DNA of 64,000 bases from Symsagittifera roscoffensis (Eukaryota > Xenacoelomorpha > Acoela > Convolutidae): contig NC_087068.1 in assembly GCF_963678635.1 (NCBI RefSeq), forward strand, positions 4,857,079-4,921,078. The letters run 5' to 3'. The stretch's first letter is position 1; each line of letters begins with the position of its first letter. The notes beneath the pieces were generated by a model. It was not told where the DNA came from. It ran no database searches and worked only from the letters and a program-made list of their open reading frames with translations. Positions 44,651 through 55,900 of this stretch are shown here, one piece after another. The position numbers and the translations under genes are program-made.

Positions 44651-44840
44651 AGGGGCGGCCAATATGTAGTAACTTTGAAGTAGCATTTTTGACTATTTTT
44701 TTTTCAAGAAGTTTCCCTGCAGCGCTAAAATATTGGTCGAAATACGTTCTTTTTAGTGTTGTGGGAGGGCCCGGAAAATCAACTTGGCGCCGACCTAAAA
44801 AAAAGTTGACTCCTTTTTTGAATGTTTCTGAAAGTCAACG
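44651..44840. mobile_element. hAT-type MITE, truncated copy
   Basis: Begins CAGGGGCGGCC and shares TTTTCAAGAA...CAGCGCTAAAAT and AAAAAAAAGTTGACTCC with the inner part of 49425-49843. A 89-codon ORF through it is a shadow. Confidence 0.55.
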
Positions 44841-45084
44841 CGGGTTTGGCGAAAAAAACTCAGTTAATATAATAGCAAAAATACGTGACTTTTCATACAT
44901 TTTCATAAACGCAATTGAAATTAGGAAAAAGTTGAAATTTAGCGAAAAAACGAAATAAACAACCTAAGTTAAACATTATTATGAAAAGTGAAAGCAGCAC
45001 ACCGAAAGATTTTACTAAATGAATTATAATCCCTTGTAATCTTTTAAAGTTTATTATTTTTCTTTTGATGAAATTTTTTGAAAC

Positions 45085-45255
45085 CAAGTTGAAAATAATC
45101 GGTTATAGCGATTATAATCGCTTATATTGGAATTTTACAGCTTATACAAAAGTAGCCTTATAATTCTTTTTAAACGATTATAATCAATTATTTTGTTATT
45201 TTATAGAGACTTATAATTGATTATAATCGTTAATTGACTTATAATTTATTACTAT
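45085..45255. repeat. ATTATAATCGATTAT cluster
   Basis: Repeated GATTATAATCG, CGATTATAATC, AATTGATTATAATCG; same type as 18790-18945 and 44375-44600. Confidence 0.55.
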
Positions 45256-45588
45256 TCACTAAATTTCAGCGGATTTGGGGTGCTCCTGGATTTGGGGTGC
45301 TTCGGGTCGGCTTAAGATTAGGCGACTGAAGTTTTGACTTTATTAAGTATTTGGCAACCTGGAAACCTGGAAAAAGAATTTGGCAACCTCGGAGTTTGAC
45401 AACCTGGAAAACTAAAGGCAAATTTGTCCGAGTTAGGTGATTTATTTGTGCAGCCATTACCATCAATTTAATTGATATGTTATTTATATTATGACTGTTG
45501 GTTAAAATATAATTTTTCCTGGCTGATATAAGCTAACTACACACTTGAATCAATCAACAGTTGAACTAAAACACCGTTGCCATTCTAG

Positions 45589-45741
45589 AAGTTTCTTCTA
45601 ACCATTGTCATGCTCTCGGCTATCGTGGTCTTTTGTAGTCAGCGCCTCAGTCCCTATCAGGAAGTGGGTCTATTTTGTATGTTAGATTTTCAATTTCCCA
45701 GACAATACTCGTGCAAGAATTTTCATTGCAAGAATCATTAA
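45589..45741 (+). pseudogene. paralogue of the mucin signal-peptide exon
   Basis: After the acceptor CCATTCTAG the frame reads KFLLTIVMLSAIVVFCSQR (a typical signal peptide), then SPYQEVGLFCMLDFQFPRQY and SCKNFHCKNH, then TAA. It matches the first visible mucin exon (22939-): GLFCMFDFQCPRSY aligns with GLFCMLDFQFPRQY, and the acceptor sits at the same place. The second Cys of the module is Phe, and a stop follows the module, so it is broken or ends very early. With the Thr-rich repeats at 48.0-48.9 kb it suggests a decayed second mucin gene. Confidence 0.7.
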
Positions 45742-45889
45742 CCTAACATGCGACAATCGAAACGGATTATTCAAGCACGACATTGAACACGACACTCGGA
45801 GTCAACTCTTCGAGCCAAGGTTATGGTTTTTCAGGAAATTTTTGAACCGCCGCCACCAAAGTTTGGAATTTCTAGACTTTGCGGAACAA

Positions 45890-46090
45890 TTGGCGCGACC
45901 GAAGGAAAGTTAGCCACGACCGAAGCGACCGAAGGAAAGTTAGTCGTGCCGGTCGAAAAATCAGTCGCGGCCGTCGAAAAAGTAGTCGCGGCGGTCAAAA
46001 AATTAGTCGCAGCGTTCAAAAAGTTAGTCGCATCGGTCGAAAAAATAGTCGCATCGGTCGAAAAAATAGTCGCGGCATGGTCGAAAAATT
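45890..46090. repeat. minisatellite GGTCGAAAAAxTAGTCGC
   Basis: A 21-24 bp unit (GTCGAAAAAATAGTCGCATCG and variants) repeated about 8 times. The plus frame reads VEKIVAS/VEKVVAA repeats, the minus frame TDATIFS repeats. The inverted form occurs at 47490-47860. Confidence 0.85.
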
Positions 46091-46239
46091 GATCCAAATA
46101 AAAAATAACCGCAATTGGGTGACCGAAATAAAGTTAGCAGCAAACGGCGAGACCGAAGAAAAGTTAAATAGGGGAAAATAAGTTAAATGCCTTTTCAAAA
46201 TCATGATTCCGTTAATATTAAAGAACGTTTTCTAATCTC

Positions 46240-46790
46240 AATACAGCCAGGGTTCAGATCGGTTGCAACCATTGCGACTCAAAATGGGTATGTTTCAACC
46301 ATTGCGACCCAAATCAGGTATGTTGCAACCCTTGTGGTTCAAAATGGGTACATTGACTAAAAAAGACTGCGCGACCAAAAAAAATTGTATGCGACTTTGT
46401 GCGACACAAAAAAGAAGTTTTTTTGGGACTTTGCGCGACTCAGCGACTCAAAAAGGTAGGCTACGACCATTGCAACTCAAAGTTTGCATTGTTTTGACTG
46501 TAATAATAAGTTTGCCAACGTATCGACATAAATGACACAAAAAAAAAACATTTTTCAATTTTGCGCAACTCAAAAACGGTATGTTGCAATTTTGCGCGAC
46601 CAAAGGGTTTTGTATGACTTGGCGCGACTCGGGTCGATGTTTGCAAATGATATTTCGACCGACTCGACCCAGGCTTATTATGCTTCGACTGACACGACTC
46701 AAGGTGTCTTTGTTTTTTAACAATTTTTAACCAAGTAACATCATTTCGAACAAATTTGACCACAGAATTACATTTCGACTGAATTTGACC
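46240..46790. repeat. degenerate GCGACT minisatellite
   Basis: Irregular repetition of CATTGCGACTCAAAATGGGTA, TTTGCGCGACTCAAAAA and TTCGACTGAxxxGACC. Short ORFs on both strands are by-products. Confidence 0.75.
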
Positions 46791-46974
46791 GAAAAGTTTT
46801 CCCGGCCGAAAAAAGTTTAAGGCAGAAAAAAATTATTTCCAATCGACCTAGGAAAAATTTTTCAAACTAATTTAATCCAGGAATTTTTAAGACCAAGAGT
46901 TTTTCGTGTTTGTATATATGTATGTTTGTATGCATGTAAGTATTTATGTAAGTAAGTAACTTTTAAAAAAATTG

Positions 46975-47400
46975 CGCCCCTATGTTGATCCCATTATCTC
47001 AGTATGGCGCTGAATGAGCCCAGTTTTTCTAAAAGGGACTGAATGAGCCAAAATTTACCCAGACAATTGATCGCTGAAATTAAAAACAAAGCTCCGCTTT
47101 CCTTGAAAAAGTATAACCATCAAAAAACAATTTTGGAAACCAAGTAGATTTTCAAAACCTGATATCAGTAGATCCTTCGGGCTAAATGTTTGACAATTTC
47201 AGTTCAGTTTGCATCTAACATTTAGGTTACTTCGGTCCCTTCTTAACCGTGGAGCTCATTCAATTACATACTGTGAAAATGAAAAATTGGGCTCATTCAG
47301 TTTTTCAAAGAATTTTGGCTCATAAGCCTTTTTTTGGCTAACTGGTCTCATGCAGTGCCATAGTGAGATGTTGAAACCATGAAATATTAATTTGAAATTG
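46975..47400. repeat. GGCTCATTCAGTxxx direct and inverted repeats
   Basis: TGAATGAGCCCAGTTTTTCT and TGAATGAGCCAAAATTT at 47010-47060 are inverted against GGGCTCATTCAGTTTTTC at 47290. AGTATGGCGCTGAATGAG is inverted against CTCATGCAGTGCCATAGTG at 47346. This is probably a foldback element of about 380 bp. Confidence 0.55.
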
Positions 47401-47489
47401 AAAGATAAACGCTAGAGGTCAACCCCAGTTTTGGTAATTTTCATAACGCATTAACTGAATAATTGCATGCCGTCGCTTCAGCCAATTTA

Positions 47490-47860
47490 TGCCACGACTA
47501 GTTTTTTTCGACCACCGCAATTAATTGTTCGACCGTCGCGACTAATTTTGCAAATGCCGCAATCAAACTTTAGACAATGCCGCGACTAAGATTTTGACTG
47601 CCGCGACTAATTTTCTACCATCGTGGCTAACTTTTCGAGCACCACTAATAATTTTCGACCGCTGGGACTAGCTTTCTGACAGCCGCGCTTACGTTTCCGA
47701 CCGCCGCGACCAATTTTTTGACCAAAGCGACTAATTTTATGACTATCCCACTAAATTTTTGATCACATTGACTAATTTTTTGACCAACAGGATTAAATTT
47801 TGACCACTGCGATTAAATTTTTGACCATCGCGACCGAGATACGGTATTTCCAGAGTTTGA
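47490..47860. repeat. minisatellite GCCGCGACTAATTTTTCGACC (inverted form)
   Basis: About 16 units of 21-24 bp. The unit is the reverse complement of the one at 45890-46090, so the two arrays face each other across about 1.4 kb. Confidence 0.85.
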
Positions 47861-48410
47861 CCACGACTTAAAACTCTGTCCAGATTATGGACTTTCTGTC
47901 GAGGGGTTAACATTTCAGCGACCCGCAAAGTTGAAAAGTTAGTTGCGGATCACGATCCGGGTCGACAAAAAAAAACAAAATGACAGTCAAACCTGAAACG
48001 TAAACCGTAACTGATCCGACAACACGTAGCTGATGCAAAAAATGTGGCAGATGCGCTAACCGAAGCTGGTGCAATAATTGTGACATATGTGACAAGCAAA
48101 GCCGATGCGACAACAGTAGCTGATGCGACAACTGTCGCAGATGTGACAACTGAAGCTGATGCGATAACAGTAGCTGATGCGACAACCACCAACCATAGCT
48201 GGTGTAACAATTGTGACGGATGTGACAATCGAAGCTGTTGCGACAACCACAGTAGCTGATGCGACAACCAGCAACCATAGCTGGTGTAACAATTGTGACG
48301 GATGTGACAATCAAAACAACTCCTAGAAAACAACCATGTATAAAGTGCTCTTCACTCTTCCTAGAGCTATGTTTGTTTCAATATTTACTTTCCTTTGAAA
48401 ACGCTTCTGG
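47790..48410. repeat. tandem duplication, unit 1, with Thr-rich repeats
   Basis: Begins GGATTAAATTTTGACC and ends GAAAACGCTTCTGG. The inner part 48044-48260 consists of 18-bp units GCTGATGCGACAACAGTA, reading Ala-Asp-Ala-Thr-Thr-Val on the plus strand. This is similar in style to the Ala-Glu-Pro-Thr-Thr of the mucin gene. Frames are broken after about 70 codons. Confidence 0.85.
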
Positions 48411-48414
48411 ACCA

Positions 48415-49068
48415 GGATTAAATTTTGACCGCTGCGATTAATTTTTTGACCATCGCGACCGAGATACGGTCGGTATTTCTTGAGTTTGACCACGACTTAA
48501 AACTCCGTCCAGATTATGGATTTTCGGTCGAGGGGTGAACATTTCTGCGACCCGCAAAGTTGAAAAATTAGTTGCGGATCCCGATCCGGGTCGATAAAAA
48601 ACAAAAAGACAGTCAAAACTGAAACGTTAATCGTAACTGATCCGACAACCCGTAGCTGATGCGAAAAGTGTGGCAGATGCACTAACGAAGCTGATACGAC
48701 AACAGTAGCTGATGCGACAACCATAGCTATTGCAACAATTGTGACGGATATGACAATCGAAGCTGATGCGACAACAGTAGCTGATGCGACAACTGTCGCA
48801 GATGTGACAACTGAAGCTGATGCGATAACAGTAGCTGATGCGACAACCACCAACCATAGCTGGTGTAAGAATTGTGACGGATGTGACAATCGAAGCTGTT
48901 GCGACAACCACAGTAGCTGATGCGACAACCACCAAATATAGCTGGTGTAACAATTGTGACGGATGTGACAATCAAAACAACTCATAGAAGACAACCGTGT
49001 ACAAAGTGCTCTTTACTCTTCCTAGAGTTATGTTTGTTTAAGTATTTCCTTTGAAAACGCTTCTGTTC
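48415..49068. repeat. tandem duplication, unit 2
   Basis: Repeats 47790-48410 with about 5 percent difference (for example GAGATACGGTCGGTATTTC against GAGATACGGTATTTC), again with the 18-bp Thr-rich units (48650-48930). Confidence 0.88.
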
Positions 49069-49424
49069 AATATCTAAAAAAAACGAAAAAAATTCAATGT
49101 TCACACAAAAGAAAACAGCAAGCAGAAAATTTTAGAGAGAACTGGAAAAGATGCCAATAATTTTCAAAAAAAATTTTAAATTGACATTCAATTGATTTAC
49201 TTTGAATTGATATGCATTTAAGAAAAAATGTACTCAAGTAGAACACACTTTGAGATGGACTTTTATGGTTTGAATGATTTTATGACATAATCAGCTTGTT
49301 TTAACCCAAGGTGATAGGAAACCCATCTCAAAGAACACAAGCAGGTAAATTACTATTGGAAAGCCAGAAAAAAAACATCAGAAAAACATTTTAGCTTCAA
49401 CTGAATACAATAAACACTTATTGC

Positions 49425-49843
49425 CAGGGGCGGGGGCATTTGGGTGGGGGGGGGGGGGGGGGTTTGGCGGACGCCTTTTTCCCCCTAAGGGATTCTACCC
49501 CCCTTTGACACTTTTTAAGAAATCCATTTTTGGCCGACCGACCCTAAAGTTTTTCTAAAGGCGCCTTTGGCGCCCATATATACTAATTTTGAGGGGGGAG
49601 CGGGCGCCAATAAAAACGCGATTTTTTGGTCAAAATTTTTCAAAAAGTGCCTAAAAACGCCTTTTTTGGACCTTTTTTTTCAAATTTTTGCCTGCGGCGC
49701 TGAAAATTTGGGCAAAACAGGAACAACATTGTGCTTAGGGAGAGCTCAAAAAATCAATTCAGTCGACCTCAAAAAAAGTTGACAAAATTTTTGAAAATTT
49801 TTTGAAAATCCGCCCCCTCGAGAAAATCCTGGATCCGCCCCTG
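49425..49843. mobile_element. hAT-type MITE, 419 bp
   Basis: Begins CAGGGGCGGGGGC and ends GGATCCGCCCCTG. The end CAGGGGCGGATCC (as read inward on the minus strand) is a common hAT terminus. The flanks CTTATTGC (49417-49424) and CTTATTGT (49844-49851) form an 8-bp target-site duplication with one change. It holds a G run of about 18 near 49445 and repeated GCGCC. No transposase; the 71-codon ORF inside is not a gene. Confidence 0.88.
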
Positions 49844-49849
49844 CTTATT

Positions 49850-52100
49850 GTATTCATTTATATTCCAATATTTGTAAAAAAAAAACATAACATAGCAACC
49901 AAATAGCTATCATTAATTGAGCATAAGTTAGTATCCTAAGATGGATTTTTAATTTACTAACTTTAATCTGCTCAAGATAAAAAGGCTGAGTTATTTGATT
50001 ACCCATTAGAATTGGATGATAATACTCAATTATTTTTTTGGAAACCCCAGATGGAAAAAAGTCTTGAAAGTTTGTCTGAAAAAAAAAAAGTTCAAACCAA
50101 TTTTTCTCGATACCTATACTCAAAAAAAGTTTTGACATTTTTTGCAGTTTTAATCACAGCTCAAATGATCTTAATGCGGCGCCAAATTTACCTTTACGAA
50201 ATTTCTCTGATGTATTGCGAAATTAAATGTCTGACCTACAGCATGATGTATTGACCTACATCATCCTACCCCTATTAAGGAGTGCGGGTCTTAACAAAAA
50301 ACTCATTACCGTTTTGCCTCCCGTATCCAGGGGATTTTCTGTGCAAGATCTGAAGTTTTTTATTTCCTACCTAAGTTGATCTGAAATTCTTTATTTCAAG
50401 TCTCGATAGGAACTTACAATTTTCGGATCTGAAATTTGAATCTGAAATGGAAAACTTCAGATCTGAAATAACTTTAAAAAAGAAATTTTCACATCTGAAA
50501 TCAGATCTGAGAAAACCTTTGTTAAATTATAGTTTATGAACTTCGAGCAAAAGATTTAATTTCTTTTTGATTTTTCTACAATACACAATTATGTTAAGAT
50601 TAACTAGCGGTAAAAAACATTTTCCTCAATAGATTTTTTCAGATCTGAGATAGCCAAGAAAAACAAAATTTCAGAAATTAGATGTGAATTTAGATGTGAA
50701 TTAATCAACCCTCAAAGTATCCAAGCGTTGTTTAAACATTTCACAACTTATTTCAGATCTTAACTTTAGATCTGAAAAAGATTTTTTTAGATCTGTTTTG
50801 GTAAATTTACTGGGTAAGGGCTTAAAAATTCGATTTTTAAAACTTTTATATCGGTCAAACAAAGTGTTACAAAAAAACTGTCATTCAAAAATGCGTATCG
50901 TTCAAATATTTATTTGAAATACCGCAAAAAATTTCAGCAGGATGGATACAAGATGATCATAAAAAATACATTATTATAACTTGACAAAATGCATGCATCT
51001 GAATTTCGAATCAGCTCGCAGGAAAAATTTTTGGCAACTCGAAAACTAATTGCGAGCAAAAAAAGTATTCACCAGTGGAGGCAAAAACAGTGCTGCACCA
51101 CAGACTAGTTAAAATTTTCAGCAAAAGAAAGCAAGAATAAAAATCATTATTTATTTTAAAACGTGTAATTTAAAAACGGATAATTTTAAAACGTGGCTTT
51201 CTATACCTTTGTTTGAAGATGTACCCTTGAAAAATGAGCACATTGTTTGTGATGCTAATTTCAAGTCTGTTTAATCAATCAGGTACTAGAAAAGTACGGG
51301 ATTACGACATGAATAATTTAAAACTTTTTGTTTTCAATTTTTTAGAAGACATTTTAGATAAAATAGCTATGGTTGAATTTATTTGTAGGCAAACATGTTC
51401 CCTGCATCTAAAATTATAAGCTGATTGACAGTTAAATTGGAAACTTGCTCGACCTGCGATCCAAAACAAATATAGTGGTAAGCTAATCGTGGTAAATTAA
51501 TCGCCATAAAAGACAGTCAAAAACTTCGAAAAAAAAATAATGTCAAAAAAGACTGGATATATCAAAGTTTTCAAGTTTTTCTGAATTCATTTTGCATAAA
51601 GTTTAAACGCAGGCCAAACCAGTTGAATGAGATTGTAGTATGGGAAGAAAATTGAAGAACAGTTAATAAGCTGACATTTTTCGAGCCGATACACAAAAAG
51701 CACCTATATAAAGCCTTCTCACGCATCTGCAATTTCTATCAACGAGTTAAAATCATTGTGAATGGGCGCTAGGAATGCACACATGCTGAAAGAATCTATT
51801 TTGTTTGAAGAAAACCTTGATTTATGAAAAAAATAATTTCAAGTGAATCAACATGGCAAACAACTTTTTATATTTTGAAAAAAAATTCTTTACTAAAACT
51901 TCAGAAAAACGCTTGACGAAAAACAGTAAGGAAGATGTTTTTTTCAAGTCAATGATCTCCACATTTGAGGTTTTTCTAATGGCTTCTCAATATTAGAAGA
52001 ATGCTAGCACTCCGAAAAGCTTCTGTGCTACAAGAAATAAAAGACAAAATAAGCAAACTAGAAACAGAAAAAGCATAGTATTTTCAGTTTAGAGAAAAAA
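49850..52100. other. interval with AGATCTGAAAT repeats, no firm gene
   Basis: 50340-50530 and 50635-50800 are rich in AGATCTGAAAT. 50635-50730 is the second copy of the element at 4048-4137. At 51122-51274 a plus-strand frame after ATTTTCAG reads FEDVPLKNEHIVCDANFKSV and then stops; it could be a terminal exon but has no partner. Confidence 0.45.
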
Positions 52101-52107
52101 ACAATTC

Positions 52108-52134
52108 CAGGCAGGACCCGCTGAACTTAAGTAT
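52108..52134 (+). other. short 28S rRNA-like fragment
   Basis: GGACCCGCTGAACTTAAGTA resembles the strongly conserved start of eukaryotic large-subunit rRNA (ACCCGCTGAA.TTAAGCATA). Only about 20 bases match, and nothing on either side continues the rRNA. Confidence 0.35.
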
Positions 52135-52762
52135 GGGTTTTACTTTTTGCCATATGCACTGAATTCGAAACTTTCTTTGATTCGAAATCGAACGGATTGT
52201 CAAAATTGATGATATAGCTTTATAGGCCCGATTAAGAAACAACCATATAGCAACGCATTATAGTGTTCTATCGGTAAAGTTCTGGTACGAAATCATTCAA
52301 GGTCACCTGAACATTACAAGGTAAACAAAAATGTACAAAATCTATTAACAATGAATAAAAATCAGGGATATGCGAATTCTGTGAAAAAAAAGCACGGGAA
52401 AATCTAGTAACCGGGTTGCAACCCCCTTGTTTTTTGTAAGAGTAAACACTTTTAATTATGCAATATCAAAGTGTTTGGTACCTTCTGTTTTAATGCTGAA
52501 TTTCTATAATTTGATTTTTAAACACCATGCTAAACGGAATGATTTATTATCAAACACGGTTATGGCTTGTGAAAAGATTGTTGCCATTATATTGTATAAT
52601 TTTATCATTTATTTTTTTCATTTAGAATTTTCATTCAATCATAATGATAACTGCAGAAAATACCATTAAGTTATTTTTTTTACTGGGCTAAAAAAACTCA
52701 GAAAAGCCATAAAAAGTGTGTGTTGAGAAAAAGAACTGAATATAAAAAATTTGTTTTGTTTT

Positions 52763-52993
52763 CTAGCTGTAACACATCCAGGGCTTTGCCATACAAATGA
52801 CGTTGAGCTTGAACCAGTAAAAAGTTAGGACTTGTTTTATATCTCCGCTTGAGAACTTATGCATTTCTTTGCTCTCCTGCAGCACCAGAAGGTAGTCTAA
52901 GGATCTTCTGAAGTTGCCCTCAATTCGTAGAGCGCCTTGCCCAAACCCCACTTGGCTGATGACATTCAGGCAAGAAGTCTCGTTGAAATCCGC
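52763..52993 (-). other. last exon of the 184-residue protein gene
   Basis: 77 codons with TAG. A strong acceptor, CTATTCTGTAG, lies only about 50 bp from the end of the satellite in the intron. Confidence 0.65.
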
Positions 52994-55900
52994 CTACAGA
53001 ATAGAGAGAGTTTCAAAAAAGGAGCAGAACTGGAGAACTAGTGATTTCGAAAAGTTCGAAAAGTTTTCTTAAGCGCCACTACCTTATCTCGCTGCTTATC
53101 CAAGAAGTTAAGTTCGAAAAGTTTTCTTAAGCGCCATCACCTTATCTCGCTGCTTATCCAAAAAGATAAGTTTGGAAAGTTTTCTTGAGCGCCACTCTGA
53201 TATCTCACTGCTTATCCAAGAAAATAACTTTGAAAAGTTTTCCTAACCGCCACTCTCTTATCTCGCTGCTTGTCCAAGAAGATACGTTCCGAAAGTTTTG
53301 TAAAGTGCCACTCCCTTATCTCGTAGCTTATTTTAGAAAATCAGTTCGAAAAGTTTCCTTAACGCCACACCCTTATCTTGCTGCTTGTCTATGAAGATTA
53401 ATTCGGGAAAATTTCTGAAGCGTCACTATCTTATCTCGGTGCTTATCCATGAAAATAAATTCTACAAGTTTCATTAGGCACCAGTCCGTTAACTCGCTGC
53501 TTATCCCAGAAAAAGAGTTCGAAAGCTTTTTAAACCATCACTCTCTCAACTTGTTGCTTAGCCAAGAAGATAAATTTAAAACAAAATCCTAAGTGTCACT
53601 GGCTATTCTCGCTGCTTATCGAAGGTGATTACTTCGAAATTTTTTCTTATGCTTCACTCCCTTATAGCGTGTGTTTTTCAAGAATATAAATTCGGAAAAC
53701 TTTCTTAAGAGCCACTCCCTCGTCTCACTGTTTGTCCAAGAAAATAAGTTCGAAAAGTTTCATTAAGTGCCATTCCCTTCCTTATCTCGCAGCTTATCTA
53801 AGAAATCATTTCAAAAACTTTCCCTACCACCCTTCCCTTATCTCGCTGTTTAACCATGAAGATAAGTTCGGAAAAATCTCTAAAGCGCCGCTCCCTTATC
53901 TCGCAGCTTATTCAAGAAAAAGAGTTCGAAAAAATTCCTTAACCGCCACTCCCTTATCTCGCTGCTTATCCATGAAGATAAATTCGGAAAAAAATTTAAG
54001 CAAACCTCTTATCTCGTTGCTTGTCCACGAAAATAAGTTCTACAAACTTTCTCAAGCACCACTCCCTTAACTTGATGCTTATCCAAGAAAATGAGTTCAA
54101 AAGCTTTTCTTAAACAACACTCCCTTATCTCGTTGCTTATCCAAGAAAAAGAGTTCGAAAAAATTCCTTAACCGCCACTCCCTTATCTCGCTGCTTATCC
54201 ATGAAGATAAATTCGGAAAAAAATTTAAGCAAACCTCTTATCTCGTTGCTTGTCCACGAAAATAAGTTCTACAAACTTTCTCAAGCACCACTCCCTTAAC
54301 TTGATGCTTATCCAAGAAAATGAGTTCAAAAGCTTTTCTTAAACAACACTCCCTTATCTCGTTGCTTATCCAAGAAAATAAGTTCGGAAAAAATTCTAAA
54401 GTGCCACTCCCTTATCTTGCTGCTTATTCTAGAAAATGAGTTCGAAACGTTTTCTTAACCACGACCCTCTTATCTCGCTGCTTGTCCTTGAAGATAAGAT
54501 CTGAAAATTTTCTAAAGCGCCGCTCCCTTATCTTCTGGCTTATCCAAGAATCTAAGTCCGGAAAGTTTTCCTAACCGCCATTCCAATATCCCGCTGCTTA
54601 TCCAAGAAGATAAGTTCGAAAATTTTGACTGAGCGCCACTCCCTTATCTTGCTGCTTATCCATGAAAATAAGTTCAAAAAGTTTTGTTAACCACCTTTCC
54701 TTTATCTCACTGCTTGTCTAAGAAGATTAGTTCGAAATTTTTTAAAGCTCATTCCCTTAACTTGATGCTTATAGTAGAAAATGAGTTCAAAAGCTTTTCT
54801 TAACCACCACTCCCTTATCTTGTTGCTTATCCGAGAAGGTAAGTTCGGAAAATTTTCTAAAGCGCCGCTCCCGCTCCCTTATCTTGCAGCTTATCCAAGA
54901 ATCTAAGTTCGGAAAGTTTTCCTAACCGCCATTCCATTATCTCGCTGTTTATCCAAGAAGATAAGTTCGAAAAGTTTGACTGGGCGCCACTCTCTTATCT
55001 TGCTGCTTATCCGTGAAAATAAGTTCAAAAAGTTTTTTAAACCGCCTTTTCATTTATCTCACTGCTTGTCTAAGAAGATTAGTTCGAAAAATTTTAATAA
55101 GCGCATTCCCTTATCTCGCAGCATATCCAAGAAATCTTTTCAAAATTTTTCCCTATCGCCACCCCTTATCTCGCTGTTTATCCATGAAAATAAATTCGGA
55201 AAAATTTTTACAGCGCTGCTCCCTGATCTGGCAGCTTATCCAAGAAAATCAATTCGAAAAGTTTCCTTAACCGCCACTCCCTTATCTCGCTGCTTATCCA
55301 AAGTTTTCTGAAGAGCCACTTTCTTATCTCGCTGTTTATCCAAGAAGATAAGTTCGGAAAGTTTGATTGAGTGCCAGTCTTTTTTTTCGCTGCTTATCTC
55401 GGAAGAAAAATTCGAAAAAAAATCTTAAGCGACTTTCCTCTATCTCGCTGCTCATTCAAGAATATTAGTTCGAAAAGTTTTCTAAGCCGCCACTACTTTA
55501 TTTCGCTGATTATCCAAGAAGATCAATCGAAATAAAGTTTCTTAAATGCCACTGCCTCATGTTGCTGCTTATCCAAGTTGATATTTTCGAAAATAATATT
55601 CTCTAGCTCCACTCCCCTACCGCGCTTAATTTTCTTGAGCGTCACTCCTCTGATTGAAAAGTTTGATTGAGTGCCAGTCTTTATTTCGCTCCTTATCTAG
55701 GAAGACAAGTTCAAAAAAATCTTAAGCGTCTTTCCTCTATCTCGCTGCTCATTCAAGATTATTAGTTCGAAAAGTTTTCTTAACTGCCACTCCCTTATTT
55801 CCTTATTTTGTTGTTTATCCAAGAATACTGAGTTCGAAAGATTTTATTAAGCGCAACTCTTTTTATCTCGCTGTTTATCCAAAAAAATAAGTTCGGAAAA

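Noticed and set aside
53185-55311. ORFs of 69-112 codons in the satellite
   Set aside because: Periodic artefacts of a 57-58 bp unit.
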